From NCBI GenBank assembly GCA_027293245.1, contig JAPUFZ010000091.1, positions 1 through 7,678 of the forward strand: a DNA stretch of 7,678 bases, given 5' to 3'. Position numbers and translations under genes: made by a program. The notes beneath the pieces were generated by a model that made no database searches, was not told where the DNA came from, and was given only the letters and a program-made list of their open reading frames with translations. Positions 7,669 to 7,678 of this stretch are shown piece by piece (the first letter of the stretch is position 1; every line of letters starts with the position of its first letter). This DNA is from Gammaproteobacteria bacterium. GTDB taxonomy: Bacteria > Pseudomonadota > Gammaproteobacteria > GCA-001735895.

Positions 7669-7678
7669 AGACTGCAAG

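Overview
The window holds five protein-coding genes, packed tightly. The codon use is mixed, with G+C near half by eye. The gene families suggest a Gram-negative proteobacterium, most likely a heterotrophic gammaproteobacterium. The best pointer is the adjacent DUF2339 and DUF3999 membrane-protein pair, which is typical of that group. Two Rieske oxygenases of different subfamilies fit an environmental, possibly marine, lifestyle of degrading organic compounds. This taxonomic reading is inference, and no marker gene is present.

Layout, left to right. (1) Positions 1-1274, minus strand: a Rieske non-haem iron oxygenase of the LigXa/phenoxybenzoate-dioxygenase-like type. It starts at 1274 and runs off the left edge without a stop, so a search requiring both start and stop misses it. 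(2) Positions 1389-2315, minus: a 10-TM EamA/DMT transporter, 114 bp upstream of the oxygenase and in the same direction. (3) Positions 2493-5204, plus: a very large polytopic DUF2339 membrane protein. (4) Positions 5197-6522, plus: a DUF3999 protein with signal peptide and C-terminal anchor. It overlaps gene 3 by 8 bp and has a strong Shine-Dalgarno sequence. (5) Positions 6529-7668, minus: a second Rieske oxygenase alpha subunit, of the general ring-hydroxylating/betaine-demethylase-like class. It converges on gene 4 with only 6 bp between stop codons.

How they may work together. Genes 3 and 4 almost certainly form a translationally coupled pair and probably a cell-envelope complex of unknown function. 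Genes 1 and 2 may be co-transcribed, the DMT protein moving the oxygenase substrate or product, but this rests on adjacency only. Neither Rieske enzyme has its ferredoxin or reductase in the window. The divergent gap between genes 2 and 3 (about 117-177 bp, depending on the gene 3 start) should hold promoters for both sides. Only one weak -10-like box could be picked out there.

No gene-free stretch exceeds 300 bases. I saw no tRNA, rRNA, CRISPR array, insertion sequence, attachment site or convincing rho-independent terminator. The least understood part is the DUF2339-DUF3999 pair. I do not see evidence of a wholly new system.
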